From assembly GCA_037444625.1 (NCBI GenBank), contig JBBIMA010000016.1:1-64000 (forward strand): 64,000 nt of DNA, written 5' to 3'. Below, in pieces: positions 26,943-37,422 of the stretch (positions within the stretch are counted from its first letter, which is position 1; each line of letters opens with the position of its first letter). The notes below the pieces were generated by a model, which was not told the origin of the DNA, made no database searches, and was given only the letters and a program-made list of their open reading frames with translations. Source of the DNA: DTHT01 sp037444625 (lineage in GTDB: Bacteria; Acidobacteriota; Terriglobia; Bryobacterales; Bryobacteraceae). A program made the position numbers and the translations under genes.

Positions 26943-27422
26943 TCACTCGTTGTAAGCCACGATGGCCTCGAACAGATCCCGAAATCGCTCGTAGCCGCGC
27001 GGATCGTTCTTGCGGGTCACCTGGAGCAGCAGCCGCTCGAGCGTGTCCAGGCTGCGCAGGGAATGCCGCGCGATGGTGTAGGCCAGCCGGGCCCGCAGCA
27101 TGACGAACTGGTGCTGGCGCTCGCTTTCCGGCGCGCGGCAGGCGCGGCGCACCGCGTTGTACAGCCGCCGGAGCTGGCTCTTGGTGCCCGAATCCATGTC
27201 GCGCATCCGGCTCACCACGCTGTGCGCCTGGTTGTCCAGATACAGGCTGTCGTTGATCAGCTTGTCCAGGTCAATCTCGGGCGGCCCTTCGGGACGTCCG
27301 CGCTCGGGACGGCCTTCGCCCCGCCCGGCGGACTCTCTGGCGCCGCCCTCGCGCGGGCCGCGGCCTTCGCGCGGCCCGCCGGAGGAACGGCTCCGGGCCT
27401 CTTGCTGAACTTCAGTTGCCAT
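26943..27422 (-). CDS. csm2: Type III-A small subunit Csm2 with Arg/Gly/Glu-rich N-terminal extension
   Basis: 159 residues. The C-terminal 110 residues, from IDLDKLINDSLYLDNQAHSV to the end, are alpha-helical with the Csm2 pattern (LRRLYNAVRRA, MLRARLAYTIARH, ERFRDLFEAIVAY). The first 48 residues are low-complexity Arg/Gly/Glu/Pro (GPREGRGPREGGARESAGRG), not part of the known fold; they could be disordered and bind RNA. The start codon shares one base with the cas10 stop. Csm2 forms the inner filament of the complex. Confidence 0.82.
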   Translation of the reverse strand: MATEVQQEARSRSSGGPREGRGPREGGARESAGRGEGRPERGRPEGPPEIDLDKLINDSLYLDNQAHSVVSRMRDMDSGTKSQLRRLYNAVRRACRAPESERQHQFVMLRARLAYTIARHSLRSLDTLERLLLQVTRKNDPRGYERFRDLFEAIVAYNE

Positions 27423-28888
27423 CACTGCACCTCGGTGATCAGTCGCGCCCATTCCAGCGCCACCAGCCCGGCCGGGCGCAGGCGGATTTGAGCCGCTCCG
27501 CGCCCGCTGAGCTCGCTGGCCAGATGGGCGCGCAGCTTCTGCACTTCGCGCTCGCGCGCTCCGGCCAGCACCCGGTTCAGGCGACGCTGGAATCTCCAGG
27601 GTTTCTCCAGCGGTTCGGCCTGGGTTGTCAGACCCCAAGGCCCCTTGCGGTAAAAGCGGGTCAGTTCGTTCAGCAGATGGCGGGAGGCCGCCGCCTCGCC
27701 CGCCATCCGCACCAGCGTGTCCTTCAACTCGGCCGCATCCGCCAGTTGCTTCCACTCCAGCGTGCGGCCCAGATAATAGAGGCAATCCTTGTCGGCCGCC
27801 TTGGCCAGATCCAGCAGGCGCCCGGCCTCCCGGTAGACGTCGGCCAGGGTGGCTTCCGGGGAGGGGGCCAGGGCGATGGCCATCGAGATCGTCTTGCCCT
27901 CCGGGCCGGGAAACTCCTTGAGGTTCTCCTCGCTGAAGCGATGGAACAGCCGCTGCATCTCACGCGCCAGCGGGGCCAGGGCATCCCAGGCGCCGTAGAG
28001 GGCGAAGTCGTCTCCGCCCGTGTAAAGAATCGTCACCTTGCGCCAGAACTCGGGCTGCGAACAAAGCACCTCCAGCTCGCCGGCGAAAAACTGCCGGTAG
28101 AGGATGGAAAGCTGAACGTGCTCCTCGATGGTCTGGGCGCGCCGCATGCGGATGCGGTAGTTGTCGGCGTCGCCCCGCAACACGCCCCAGAGCGGCCGGC
28201 CCTGGGAGCGGGCGGCCAGGGTTTCCAGGTCCGCCGGGGCGTGCCCGTCCTCGCTGGGCGCGGTGTGGCGGGCCAGCACGAGGGCCTCCGCCGCCCGCCC
28301 GGGCGCCAGGCTCCAGTAATGCTTGCCGGGGCCGGGCGTGATGCGCGCCGGCGCTTCGGGCTGCCAGCCTACGCCTTCGGCCTCCCAAAGCGTCCGGCCC
28401 AGTTCGGCGAAGTACTCATCCTCCCCGGCGGGTGCGTAGGCGGCGAACGGCTCGAACCACTGTTCCGGCCGGCCGCAGGCTTCGGTCCGCCGGCGCTCGA
28501 ATTCCTCCAGCAGGCGCCGCCGCACCACGCTCCAGTCGCCCAGATTCTCGGTAGCCGCCCAGAGCAGGTGGAGCTGCCCGCCGCTGGTCTGCTCAACGGC
28601 CTGAGCGGCGGAGTCGAGAAACTGGCGGGCGGCCGGTCCGGCCTCGCCCGGCAGCACCAGCAGGAACTGGCCGCCGCCGCTGGATCCCAATAGGATCCTG
28701 GGCAAGCCGAGCTCGGCCAGCAAAGCGCGCGGGATCACCTCGGTCAGCAAGCTTATCCAGTGCGACCGCCCGGCCAGCAAGTGCTGCCAGCCCGGGCCGG
28801 CCGCTTCGGAGGCTGCAGGCGCAGGCGGCCGGAGCAGGAACTCCTCGATGCCCGCAAGTTGCCCCACCACCAGAAGCTGGACGGACAT
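27422..28888 (-). CDS. csm1: Cas10/Csm1, cyclase-competent and lacking the HD nuclease domain
   Basis: 488 residues, against about 750-850 for a usual Csm1. It begins directly with the first Palm domain (VVGQLAGIEEFLL), so the N-terminal HD DNase is missing. The second Palm domain has GDADNY near residue 240 and the intact GGDD at 291-294, so synthesis of cyclic oligoadenylates on target recognition is expected. No CxxC zinc pair is visible between the Palm domains. It is the first csm gene, 84 bp behind the VWFA gene on the same strand. No cOA effector (Csm6, Can1, etc.) lies in the window. Confidence 0.88.
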   Translation of the reverse strand: MSVQLLVVGQLAGIEEFLLRPPAPAASEAAGPGWQHLLAGRSHWISLLTEVIPRALLAELGLPRILLGSSGGGQFLLVLPGEAGPAARQFLDSAAQAVEQTSGGQLHLLWAATENLGDWSVVRRRLLEEFERRRTEACGRPEQWFEPFAAYAPAGEDEYFAELGRTLWEAEGVGWQPEAPARITPGPGKHYWSLAPGRAAEALVLARHTAPSEDGHAPADLETLAARSQGRPLWGVLRGDADNYRIRMRRAQTIEEHVQLSILYRQFFAGELEVLCSQPEFWRKVTILYTGGDDFALYGAWDALAPLAREMQRLFHRFSEENLKEFPGPEGKTISMAIALAPSPEATLADVYREAGRLLDLAKAADKDCLYYLGRTLEWKQLADAAELKDTLVRMAGEAAASRHLLNELTRFYRKGPWGLTTQAEPLEKPWRFQRRLNRVLAGAREREVQKLRAHLASELSGRGAAQIRLRPAGLVALEWARLITEVQ

Positions 28889-28972
28889 GGGAGATTCGGA
28901 CCCTTCGAAACCGCTCAGTCTAGCACAGCCTCCGGGCGCACCGGGCCGCGCCGCCCCCGCCGCGGGCCAGCC

Positions 28973-29965
28973 TCAAAAGCCCGGCCGCGGGCGATAGCCC
29001 GGCCGAGCCCGCACGCGATACTTCTTGGCGACATCGGAGACGATCTCGACCGTGATCTTGCGAAAACCCTCATTGGGATTGGGCTGCGGATAGTAAGTGA
29101 GCGTGTAGGAATAGCCCAGCGCTTCGCGAATGGATTCGAAGGCTTCCACCTGTTTCTGCCAGGTCTTGGCCCAGTAGGCCTGACCGCCCGTCCGGCTGGT
29201 GATGCGCCGGAAGACGGCGCTCGAGATGGGGTCTTTGTTGACCTCGCTGGTCGAGATGACGTAGAGCGGAATGCCTTCGTCCTCGGCCACCGCCCGCACG
29301 TCGTCCGGCGCCACCATGCTGGCGTTGTCCGGGCCGTTGGAGAACACGATCACCACTTTGCGCCCGGGCACCTTGGCGGCGTCGCGCAGCGTCAGCAGCA
29401 GCGAGTTGTACAGGGCGGCGTCGTCGCCCGCCACCGCCTTGCGCAGTCCGGCGATGGCCTCCTGGCGGTCGCGGGTGAGCGGCGCGGCCCGGGACAGATT
29501 GCGGCTGAAGGTATAGACCGCCACCGAGTCCGCCCGATCCAGGCCGCGCACGAAGTCGGCGATGGCGTCGGAGGCGTAGACGAAGCCGCGGTACATGTAG
29601 TTGCTGGTGTCGAACAGGATGAACACGTTGGTGCCCACGAAGGCGTCGGCGGCCGCCGGTCCGGGCTTCTCCGGCTCGGCCCCGGGCGAGATCAGGGGGC
29701 GCGTGCTGCCGTCCTCCAGCACCTGCACGGCGGGCTTGCTGCCTTCGGCGAAGGTGGCGATCCGCTGCACGATGCCGTCCTCCAGAATGCGGAAGTCGCT
29801 CGGCTTCAGCCCGCTGACGTATCGCCCCTTGCTGTCGGTGACCGTGAAGGTCACCACCACCATGTCCACTTTGACGCGAAACACCGGGCGCTGCGGCCCC
29901 TGCGCCCCCAGGGTTGAAACCCACAGCGCGGCCGGAATCCACAGGAACGTCTTGCGGCCTGACAT
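28973..29965 (-). CDS. Exported VWFA-domain protein (acidobacterial type)
   Basis: 330 residues. A signal peptide (MSGRKTFLWIPAALWVSTLGAQ) is followed by a short beta-rich segment (VDMVVVTFTVTDSKGRYVSGLKPSDFRILEDG) and a von Willebrand A domain (FILFDTSNYM to about residue 250). This FRILEDGIVQ.I layout is the VWFA-related family common in Acidobacteriota. The metal-ion site is degenerate: DTSNY replaces DxSxS. Function in this group is unknown. The ATG at 29965 is preferred over an upstream TTG by ribosome-site spacing. It follows the 1,127-residue unknown by 30 bp, and the csm genes come 84 bp later. Confidence 0.85.
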   Translation of the reverse strand: MSGRKTFLWIPAALWVSTLGAQGPQRPVFRVKVDMVVVTFTVTDSKGRYVSGLKPSDFRILEDGIVQRIATFAEGSKPAVQVLEDGSTRPLISPGAEPEKPGPAAADAFVGTNVFILFDTSNYMYRGFVYASDAIADFVRGLDRADSVAVYTFSRNLSRAAPLTRDRQEAIAGLRKAVAGDDAALYNSLLLTLRDAAKVPGRKVVIVFSNGPDNASMVAPDDVRAVAEDEGIPLYVISTSEVNKDPISSAVFRRITSRTGGQAYWAKTWQKQVEAFESIREALGYSYTLTYYPQPNPNEGFRKITVEIVSDVAKKYRVRARPGYRPRPGF

Positions 29966-29995
29966 GACCGATCCCCCCAACCTCCGGTTACCCTC

Positions 29996-32900
29996 TCATT
30001 GTAAGGAAGCCTTTTGCTCGCCCGGCGGCTGCTCGCGCATCTTTTGCCGGACGTCCTCCGCCACCCCGCGCATGGAGCGCCAGAGCGCCGGCCAGTCCTC
30101 CAGATGGGTGGCGAAGATTTTCTCGACCGTCTTTTGCGTCCACTCCGGGATGGCCAGATTCAACTGCGTGGGCGGCAGGTGCACTTCGTCGGCCAGGGCC
30201 GCCCAGTACAGCGTGCCCGATTCCCAACTCTCGGCCATGATCCGGCTGGAATAGCCCATCAGCGTGGGGAAGGTGCGCAGGTGCAGCAGGTCCGGCTGAT
30301 AGGAGTTGGTCAGGGTGGGCTTGGGCGTGCCGAACAGGCGGGCGATCACGGCGTAGTTGATCCGCTCGGGCGATTCGCGCTCCAGCCGCCGGATCTCGCC
30401 CGCCAGCGGCCCGCCCGCCTGCTTGTCCCGGGCCAGCACGTCGGCCGCCAGCACGAACAGCTCGGCGGGCGTGATGAACTCGAGGGCCGCGCGCACCTCG
30501 CCCCGGGCCACCAGATCCAGGATCCGGTGCGTGCGCCCGGGCGAGGCCTGCCGCTCCAGCACTTCCTCGATCTGGCCGCGCCGGCCGCCGTCGAGAGCCG
30601 CCTCCGCCACCAGCGATTCACCGTAGCGCAAGTGCAGCCCCACCCAATGCATCTGGGCCGGCGTCACCGTCCACCAGCGCGGAATCTTGGCGCTCAGGAT
30701 CATCTGGGGAACCAGATCCCCCCAAATCAGAGCCTGCTCGCGGGCCGGCACCATGAAGTTCTGTTCGGCCTCGGCCAGCGCGTACGGCAGGCCGGCCAGC
30801 GACCCCTCCAGCCGCCCGCCCGCGTTGGAAGGCCAGCCCGTGCCGAAGACCTCCGTGGCCCGCCAGGTCTGCTGGCTGCCTTGCACGCCGATGAAGTCGT
30901 GGCTGCGCACGAACAGCGGGTTGGTCTCCAACAACTGCCCTCCCGGCGGCGCATAGTGAATGTAGTTGAGCCCGACCAGCGTGTCCCGCAGCAGCGGCGC
31001 CAGCAGCCCGCGCAGATCGCGCAGCCGCTCGGGATCACCCGCCGCCCGTTCGACCGCCGCCCGCAGGTTCAACTTGCGCTGCCCCTCGATATGGCGTTCG
31101 GTCCAATAGCCGTAAGCGAAGGCGTTGCGCTCCACCGTAGTCAGCGCCGCCCGCGGCAGTTGCACCTCGCTGATGCGCGCCGCCAGCCGGTTCAGCAGGG
31201 CGGTGTTCAGCCGCTCGCCCCGCGCCACCGCCTCCAGGTGATCGCCCAGCTCGAACAGCAGGTTCAGCGGGATCAGGCGCTGGGCCTCGAACAGGCGCAT
31301 CATTTCTTCCAGCACGCGGTTCTCGGTTTCCGGATCCACCGAGCGGGCCACGCCGGCCAGCAGCTCCATCATGCGCTCCTGAGGCGAGGCCTTGGGCGCG
31401 CCCGCCGCCGCCAGCAGCCGCTCCACCCCCGCCCGGCCGGTCTCGAACAGCTCCCGATTGCCCCGCACCTTGGCGAAGCCCCCCAGGATGTCGGCCAGCG
31501 TCCGGTCCGCCTGCGCCTCCGCAATGAAGCCCTGCCGGCAGAAGATCTGCCACAGCCCGACCAAGGCTTGCATCATGCCGGCCGTATTGGCCCGCAGGAG
31601 CTGGTCGCCGATCCGGTTGATGCCCTGCGCGGTGTCCAGATAAAGCAGGATCGTAGCGTCGCTCAGCGAGGGCGCCTCGGCGAAGATCGAGTATTGCGCG
31701 CCCATGGCCCGGTACTCGCGCGCCAGGCGGTCCACGGCGGCCGGGGACAGCGGCTGGGTCCGCCGGCGGTTCAGATCGCTCAGGGCCATGAAGATCTTCA
31801 GCGGCTCGTTCTCCACCGACTTGCGGCAGAGCCCGAACAAGGCCTCGATCAGATCGTCGGGCTCCCGCCAGCCGGAAGCGGCGCGCGTCAGCCGCCCGTC
31901 GTACTTGCCGTGCGGGTGTTTGATGAACAGGTTCTTCCAGACCTCCAAATCGCCCGGGATGTGCGGGCGCCCGTCGGCCTCCAGCCGCAAGCGCGTGGTC
32001 AGCAGCAGCATGTCGGTGTTGGAGCGGAACACCGGCCGCGCCGGGCCCGGGCTGGTGACCCGGCCCCGCACCGCCAGGTAAAACCGCCGCATGCGCTCGG
32101 GCTCGGTCAGATACTGCTTCACCGGGCCGTTCACCCGGGCCAGGGCGTGGAAATAGCTGGCCATCCAACCGTCGTCCCGGGTCAGCAGCCGCTCGAAGAA
32201 GGCCGCTCCCTGTTCCGGCGAGACGCCCACCATCTCGGCCCACATCTTCTCGCAGCGCGCTCCCCCGGGCACGATCGCCTTGCCGTTACGGATCTCGAAC
32301 ATGTCGCCGAAGAAATCCAGCACGTGGCCGAAGGGACGCAGCCGCTCCATGGGGACCGCCTTGCGCAGCGCGGCCGCCGTTTGCGGATCCAGTTTCGAGA
32401 ACCCCAGGTAGAGCCGGCACAGGGCGGGGTCCCCCAGGAACACGTCTATGAAGCCGACGCCTTGCTTCTCCTTGGAGGCGATCCAATACTCCGGCCCGTA
32501 GAGCACCGGCACGCGCGTGGGCCGGTAGTCGTAGACGAAGGGCTGGTTGGTGCGCAGGGCCTGCTCAAGCTCGGCCAGGGGAAAGCCCGAGTCAATGGTC
32601 AGGAAGGCGCGCGTGGCGTTGACCGTCTCCAGCACCAGCTCGCTGCCGCAGGCGCCGCGAATGCGGTAGCCCAGCACGCGCAACAGGTCTCCGGTCTTGG
32701 GCGATTCGCAGACCTCGATGCGGATGGTCTTCTCGGTCCCGGCCAGCTTTTCCAGCTCGCGCGCCTGAGAAAGGTAGCGCTGGAGCAGCTTCATGTATTC
32801 GGTGGGCTCGAGGGCCTCGCCCGAGGTGGAGGCCTGGTAGCCGTTGGTCACCACGTTGCGCGCCAGGGCGGGCAGCAGGTCGTCCGGACCGACGTCCTGG

Positions 32901-33379
32901 GAGACCGCCGCCATGCGCGAAAACGAACTCAGCGGACCGGGAATCTCGATGTAGGCCACTTCGGCTTGGGGTCCCGGAGCACCCGCGAAAGGCGGCGCAC
33001 CCGGCCGGCGACCTTCCGCCTCTTGCCACAGGGTCCAATGACGCTCGGCCGCCTGCCGATCGCCGGCCAGCAGGTCCAGGACCGCCAGACGCCGGGCCAC
33101 CTCGGCCCGCCGCGAACGCTCCGCCGGGCCCAGCGCCTCCAGCAGGCGCTGGTAGGCGCGCCGCGCCTCGGGGTCGCGGTAACGGTCCAGGAATTCCGCG
33201 TAGGCCGTCAGCAGGGCCGCATCACCCGGGGCGTTGCGGGTAGCGCGCTCCAGCAACCGGCGCGCCGCGGGCGCGTCGCCGCTGCGTTCGGCCTGGCGCG
33301 CTTGCTCGACCGGCGACTGGCTCAGGGCCGGCCATGCCACGCTGAGGGCTGCCAGTAGGAGAGAGGGGCAATGCTTCAT
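29996..33379 (-). CDS. Large exported protein of unknown function with TPR-like N-terminus
   Basis: 1,127 residues; I do not recognise a named family. A signal peptide (MKHCPSLLLAALSVAWPALS) is followed by TPR-like helical pairs (residues about 25-110, ARQAERSGDAPAARRLLERA). The remainder is a long mixed helical region with no catalytic motif I can name. No membrane segment is evident after the signal. It is followed within 30 bp by the VWFA gene, suggesting one transcript for two exported proteins. An alternative start is a GTG three codons upstream. Confidence 0.75.
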   Translation of the reverse strand: MKHCPSLLLAALSVAWPALSQSPVEQARQAERSGDAPAARRLLERATRNAPGDAALLTAYAEFLDRYRDPEARRAYQRLLEALGPAERSRRAEVARRLAVLDLLAGDRQAAERHWTLWQEAEGRRPGAPPFAGAPGPQAEVAYIEIPGPLSSFSRMAAVSQDVGPDDLLPALARNVVTNGYQASTSGEALEPTEYMKLLQRYLSQARELEKLAGTEKTIRIEVCESPKTGDLLRVLGYRIRGACGSELVLETVNATRAFLTIDSGFPLAELEQALRTNQPFVYDYRPTRVPVLYGPEYWIASKEKQGVGFIDVFLGDPALCRLYLGFSKLDPQTAAALRKAVPMERLRPFGHVLDFFGDMFEIRNGKAIVPGGARCEKMWAEMVGVSPEQGAAFFERLLTRDDGWMASYFHALARVNGPVKQYLTEPERMRRFYLAVRGRVTSPGPARPVFRSNTDMLLLTTRLRLEADGRPHIPGDLEVWKNLFIKHPHGKYDGRLTRAASGWREPDDLIEALFGLCRKSVENEPLKIFMALSDLNRRRTQPLSPAAVDRLAREYRAMGAQYSIFAEAPSLSDATILLYLDTAQGINRIGDQLLRANTAGMMQALVGLWQIFCRQGFIAEAQADRTLADILGGFAKVRGNRELFETGRAGVERLLAAAGAPKASPQERMMELLAGVARSVDPETENRVLEEMMRLFEAQRLIPLNLLFELGDHLEAVARGERLNTALLNRLAARISEVQLPRAALTTVERNAFAYGYWTERHIEGQRKLNLRAAVERAAGDPERLRDLRGLLAPLLRDTLVGLNYIHYAPPGGQLLETNPLFVRSHDFIGVQGSQQTWRATEVFGTGWPSNAGGRLEGSLAGLPYALAEAEQNFMVPAREQALIWGDLVPQMILSAKIPRWWTVTPAQMHWVGLHLRYGESLVAEAALDGGRRGQIEEVLERQASPGRTHRILDLVARGEVRAALEFITPAELFVLAADVLARDKQAGGPLAGEIRRLERESPERINYAVIARLFGTPKPTLTNSYQPDLLHLRTFPTLMGYSSRIMAESWESGTLYWAALADEVHLPPTQLNLAIPEWTQKTVEKIFATHLEDWPALWRSMRGVAEDVRQKMREQPPGEQKASLQ

Positions 33380-33481
33380 GGCCACCACCCAGGGATCTCG
33401 TATTGGCTATTAATGTAGCACTTCCGCCCGGGGCTTGCGGCGGCCTCCCTCCTGCTACACTTTTCCCGAGGAGAAATGCTC

Positions 33482-34549
33482 GTGTCCCGATTCCGACTTG
33501 CCGCAATCCTGATCGCGCTGGCGCTTCCGGCGGGCGCCCAGCAATACAAGATCGCCGTCATCGGTCTGGTGCACTCGCACGTCTGGGGGCACCTCGGCCG
33601 CATGGCCTCCAACCAGCCGGCTCAACTGGTGGGCATCGCCGAACCCCACCCCGAGCTGGCGGCCGAGGCCCGCAAGCTCGCCCCGCAGGCGCCCTTTTTC
33701 ACCGACTACCGGCAGATGCTCGAACAGGCCCGGCCGGACATCGTCTGGGCCTTCGTCGAAAACAACCGCCACCTGGAGATCGTTCAGGCCTGCGCCCCCC
33801 GCAAAATCCACGTGATGTTCGAGAAGCCGCTCGCCTCCAGTCACCGGGACGCGCTGGCCATCGAGAGTCTGGCCCGCCGCCACGGCATCCAGGTGATGAC
33901 CAATTACCAGATGGCCTGGTGGCCCTCGCAATACGCCGCCCGCCAGGTGGCCGCCTCCGGCGCCCTGGGCAAGGTCTGGCGATTGCACGGCATCGTGGGC
34001 CACGGCGGACCGGGCTCGACCGGCGCCCGCAACAAGTACTTCTTCGAGTGGCTCACCGATCCCGTCAAGAACGGGGCCGGCGCCCTGGTGGACTTCGGCT
34101 GCTACAACGCCCTCTGGGCCCTGTGGTACCTGGGCCGGCCGGCGGAAGTCTTCGCGCAGGTCAACCGCTTGCAACCCGAGCGCTTCCCCAAGGTCGAGGA
34201 CCACTCGACGCTGCTGCTCCATTATCCGGAGGGTGTGGCCATGCTGGAGGGAAGCTGGGACCTGCCGCGCAGCTTCCAGGACCTGGAGGTCTTCGGACGC
34301 CAGGGCAGCCTGCGCGTCACCCGCGAGCGCGTCGAGGTGCGCAAGGGCAAGGAAACCCAGGAAGCCCCGCTCCAGCCGCTGCCGCCCGAGCGCGCCGAGC
34401 CGATCGCCTATCTGATCCACTGCCTGCGCTCGAACCAGCCGGTCGAGGGCCTGGTGGGGCTGCCCATGAACGTTCAGGCGGTCGAGATCCTGGAGGCCGC
34501 CAAGCAGTCCATCCGGACCGGGCGGGCCGTGCGCCTGCCGGCTCGCTAG
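33482..34549 (+). CDS. Gfo/Idh/MocA-family oxidoreductase with an N-terminal signal
   Basis: About 355 residues. After a hydrophobic leader (FRLAAILIALALPAGAQQ) comes the Rossmann fold (YKIAVIGLVHSHVW) and the family landmark MFEKPLASSHRDAL. The C-terminal sheet domain (GALVDFGCYNALWALWYLG) completes the fold. Members use NAD(P) to oxidise sugars or related alcohols. A leader on such an enzyme is unusual; no twin arginine is visible. The GTG at 33482 has the best spacing to GAGGAG; an ATG at 33476 is the alternative. Confidence 0.87.
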   Translation: MSRFRLAAILIALALPAGAQQYKIAVIGLVHSHVWGHLGRMASNQPAQLVGIAEPHPELAAEARKLAPQAPFFTDYRQMLEQARPDIVWAFVENNRHLEIVQACAPRKIHVMFEKPLASSHRDALAIESLARRHGIQVMTNYQMAWWPSQYAARQVAASGALGKVWRLHGIVGHGGPGSTGARNKYFFEWLTDPVKNGAGALVDFGCYNALWALWYLGRPAEVFAQVNRLQPERFPKVEDHSTLLLHYPEGVAMLEGSWDLPRSFQDLEVFGRQGSLRVTRERVEVRKGKETQEAPLQPLPPERAEPIAYLIHCLRSNQPVEGLVGLPMNVQAVEILEAAKQSIRTGRAVRLPAR

Positions 34550-34603
34550 CTCGCCGAGGCCCGCGGCCGGCTTTCCTGCTAGCATGAGAAGGAACATCGG
34601 GCT

Positions 34604-35527
34604 ATGCGGGATCTGATCATCGTGGGCTCCGGCTGCGCGGGCAACACGGCGGCCATTTACGCGGCGCGCGCGGGTCTGAAACCTTTGGTAGTCGCCGGCC
34701 ACGAGCCGGGCGGCCAGCTCTCACTCACCACCTTGGTCGAGAATTTCCCGGGCTTCCCGGATGGCATCCAGGGCCCGGAGCTGGTGGCGGCCATGCGCCG
34801 GCAGGCCGAGAAATTCGGCGCCGAGTACCTGGCCGGCTCGGTCGTGGAAGCGGACCTCTCGCGCCGGCCCTTCCGACTGAAGATCGAAGAGGAATGGCAG
34901 GAGTGCCGGACTCTGATCATCGCCTCGGGCGCCCGCGCCCGCTGGCTGGGCTTGCCTTCCGAGCAGAAGCTCATCGGGCGGGGCGTGAGCTCCTGCGCCA
35001 CCTGCGACGGCTTCTTTTTCCGCGACAAGCTCATCATGGTGGTGGGCGGCGGCGACTCGGCCATGGAAGAGGCCGTCTTCCTCACCCGCTTCGGCCGCCA
35101 GGTCACCATCGTGCACCGCCGCGAGCAGTTCCGCGCCTCCAGGTTCATGCTGGAGCGCGCCCGGCGCAATCCCAAGATCCGCTGGATCACCAAGGCCGTG
35201 GTGGAGGATATCTACGACGTCGAGCGCGGCCTGGTCACCGGCGTGCGCCTGCGCAACGTGGAGACCGGCGAGAGCCGGGAAGAGCCGGTGGACGGGCTGT
35301 TCATCGCCATCGGCCACATCCCCAACACGGCCGTCTTCCAGGGCCAGATCGAGCTGGACGCCGAGGGCTACATTGTCTCCAAGGGCGGCGCCCGGACCAG
35401 CGTTCCCGGCGTCTTCCACGCCGGCGACGTGCAGGACCGCGTCTATCGCCAGGCCGTCACCGCCGCCGCCGCGGGCTGCATGGCGGCCATCGAGGCCGAG
35501 CGCTTCCTGGAAGCCGAAGGCCGCTGA
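34604..35527 (+). CDS. trxB: Thioredoxin-disulfide reductase
   Basis: 307 residues. It has the FAD site GSGCAGNTAAIYAARAG (Cys where Pro is usual), the redox pair C131ATC134 in SSCATCDGFFFR, the NADPH site GGGDSAMEEAVFL and the FAD-closing GVFHAGDVQD. The protein reduces thioredoxin with NADPH in the cytoplasm. It lies 54 bp downstream of the Gfo/Idh gene in the same direction. No thioredoxin gene is in the window. Confidence 0.95.
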   Translation: MRDLIIVGSGCAGNTAAIYAARAGLKPLVVAGHEPGGQLSLTTLVENFPGFPDGIQGPELVAAMRRQAEKFGAEYLAGSVVEADLSRRPFRLKIEEEWQECRTLIIASGARARWLGLPSEQKLIGRGVSSCATCDGFFFRDKLIMVVGGGDSAMEEAVFLTRFGRQVTIVHRREQFRASRFMLERARRNPKIRWITKAVVEDIYDVERGLVTGVRLRNVETGESREEPVDGLFIAIGHIPNTAVFQGQIELDAEGYIVSKGGARTSVPGVFHAGDVQDRVYRQAVTAAAAGCMAAIEAERFLEAEGR

Positions 35528-35536
35528 GCGGCGCCC

Positions 35537-36057
35537 TCAGCCCGGCAGGCATTCCAGACGGGTCCGGCAAGCCGGGCAGTATTGGGCGTTCTTGGCGTCC
35601 ACCTGCTCGACCGAGTGGGCCGGGCTCATCAAGCAGGCGGCGTCCGGGCAGTGCGGCAGCCCGGCCAGATGGCCCAGCTCGTGCAGCATCTCGCGCAGGG
35701 CTCGCTCCACGAGCAGATCCCGGTTGGCAGGCAAGCCGTAGAACTCCTGGCGCAGGCGGTGAATCGAGAAGACCGCCGCCCGCCCGCCCATCTCGGCCTC
35801 CCCGAACACGAAGGTGAGCACGGGGATGAACAGATCCAGGCCGGCGGCGCCGACCACGCGGCCTTCCCAGCGGGCTTTCAGCTCAAGCAGCAGGCGGGTC
35901 GAGTCATATTGGTCCCGCGCCGGATCGTAAGCGGGCGAGGGATCCAGGGCGGGCGATCCCACCGGGATGCCGCTGCGGCGTGAGATCTCCTCCAGCAACT
36001 CGGGAGGGAGGCCGCCGACCGGAACCAGCCGCACGCCGGCGACCCAGGCCGGCAGCT

Positions 36058-36061
<4 letters not shown>
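35537..36061 (-). CDS. Archaemetzincin-type zinc metalloprotease
   Basis: 174 residues. The extended zinc motif H127-E-x-x-H131-x5-H137-C138 (HELGHLAGLPHCPD) is followed by a metzincin Met-turn (CLMSPA) and a C-terminal CPAC pair (162-165), the extra zinc site of archaemetzincins. It starts at a GTG that overlaps the stop of the sigma-54 activator (GTGA), so it ends that operon. There is no signal peptide; it should be cytosolic. Its substrate is unknown, and its coupling to a redox-sensing operon is odd. Confidence 0.9.

Positions 36062-37422
<1,361 letters not shown>

Noticed and set aside
28889..28972. CRISPR array or leader beside cas10
   Set aside because: Only 84 bp without repeats; no regularly spaced repeats were seen anywhere in the csm region.
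30014..33358. Open frame of 1,114 codons on the plus strand
   Set aside because: Fully antisense to the exported 1,127-residue gene, without a ribosome site or recognisable motif; the minus-strand gene has a signal peptide and TPR-like repeats.
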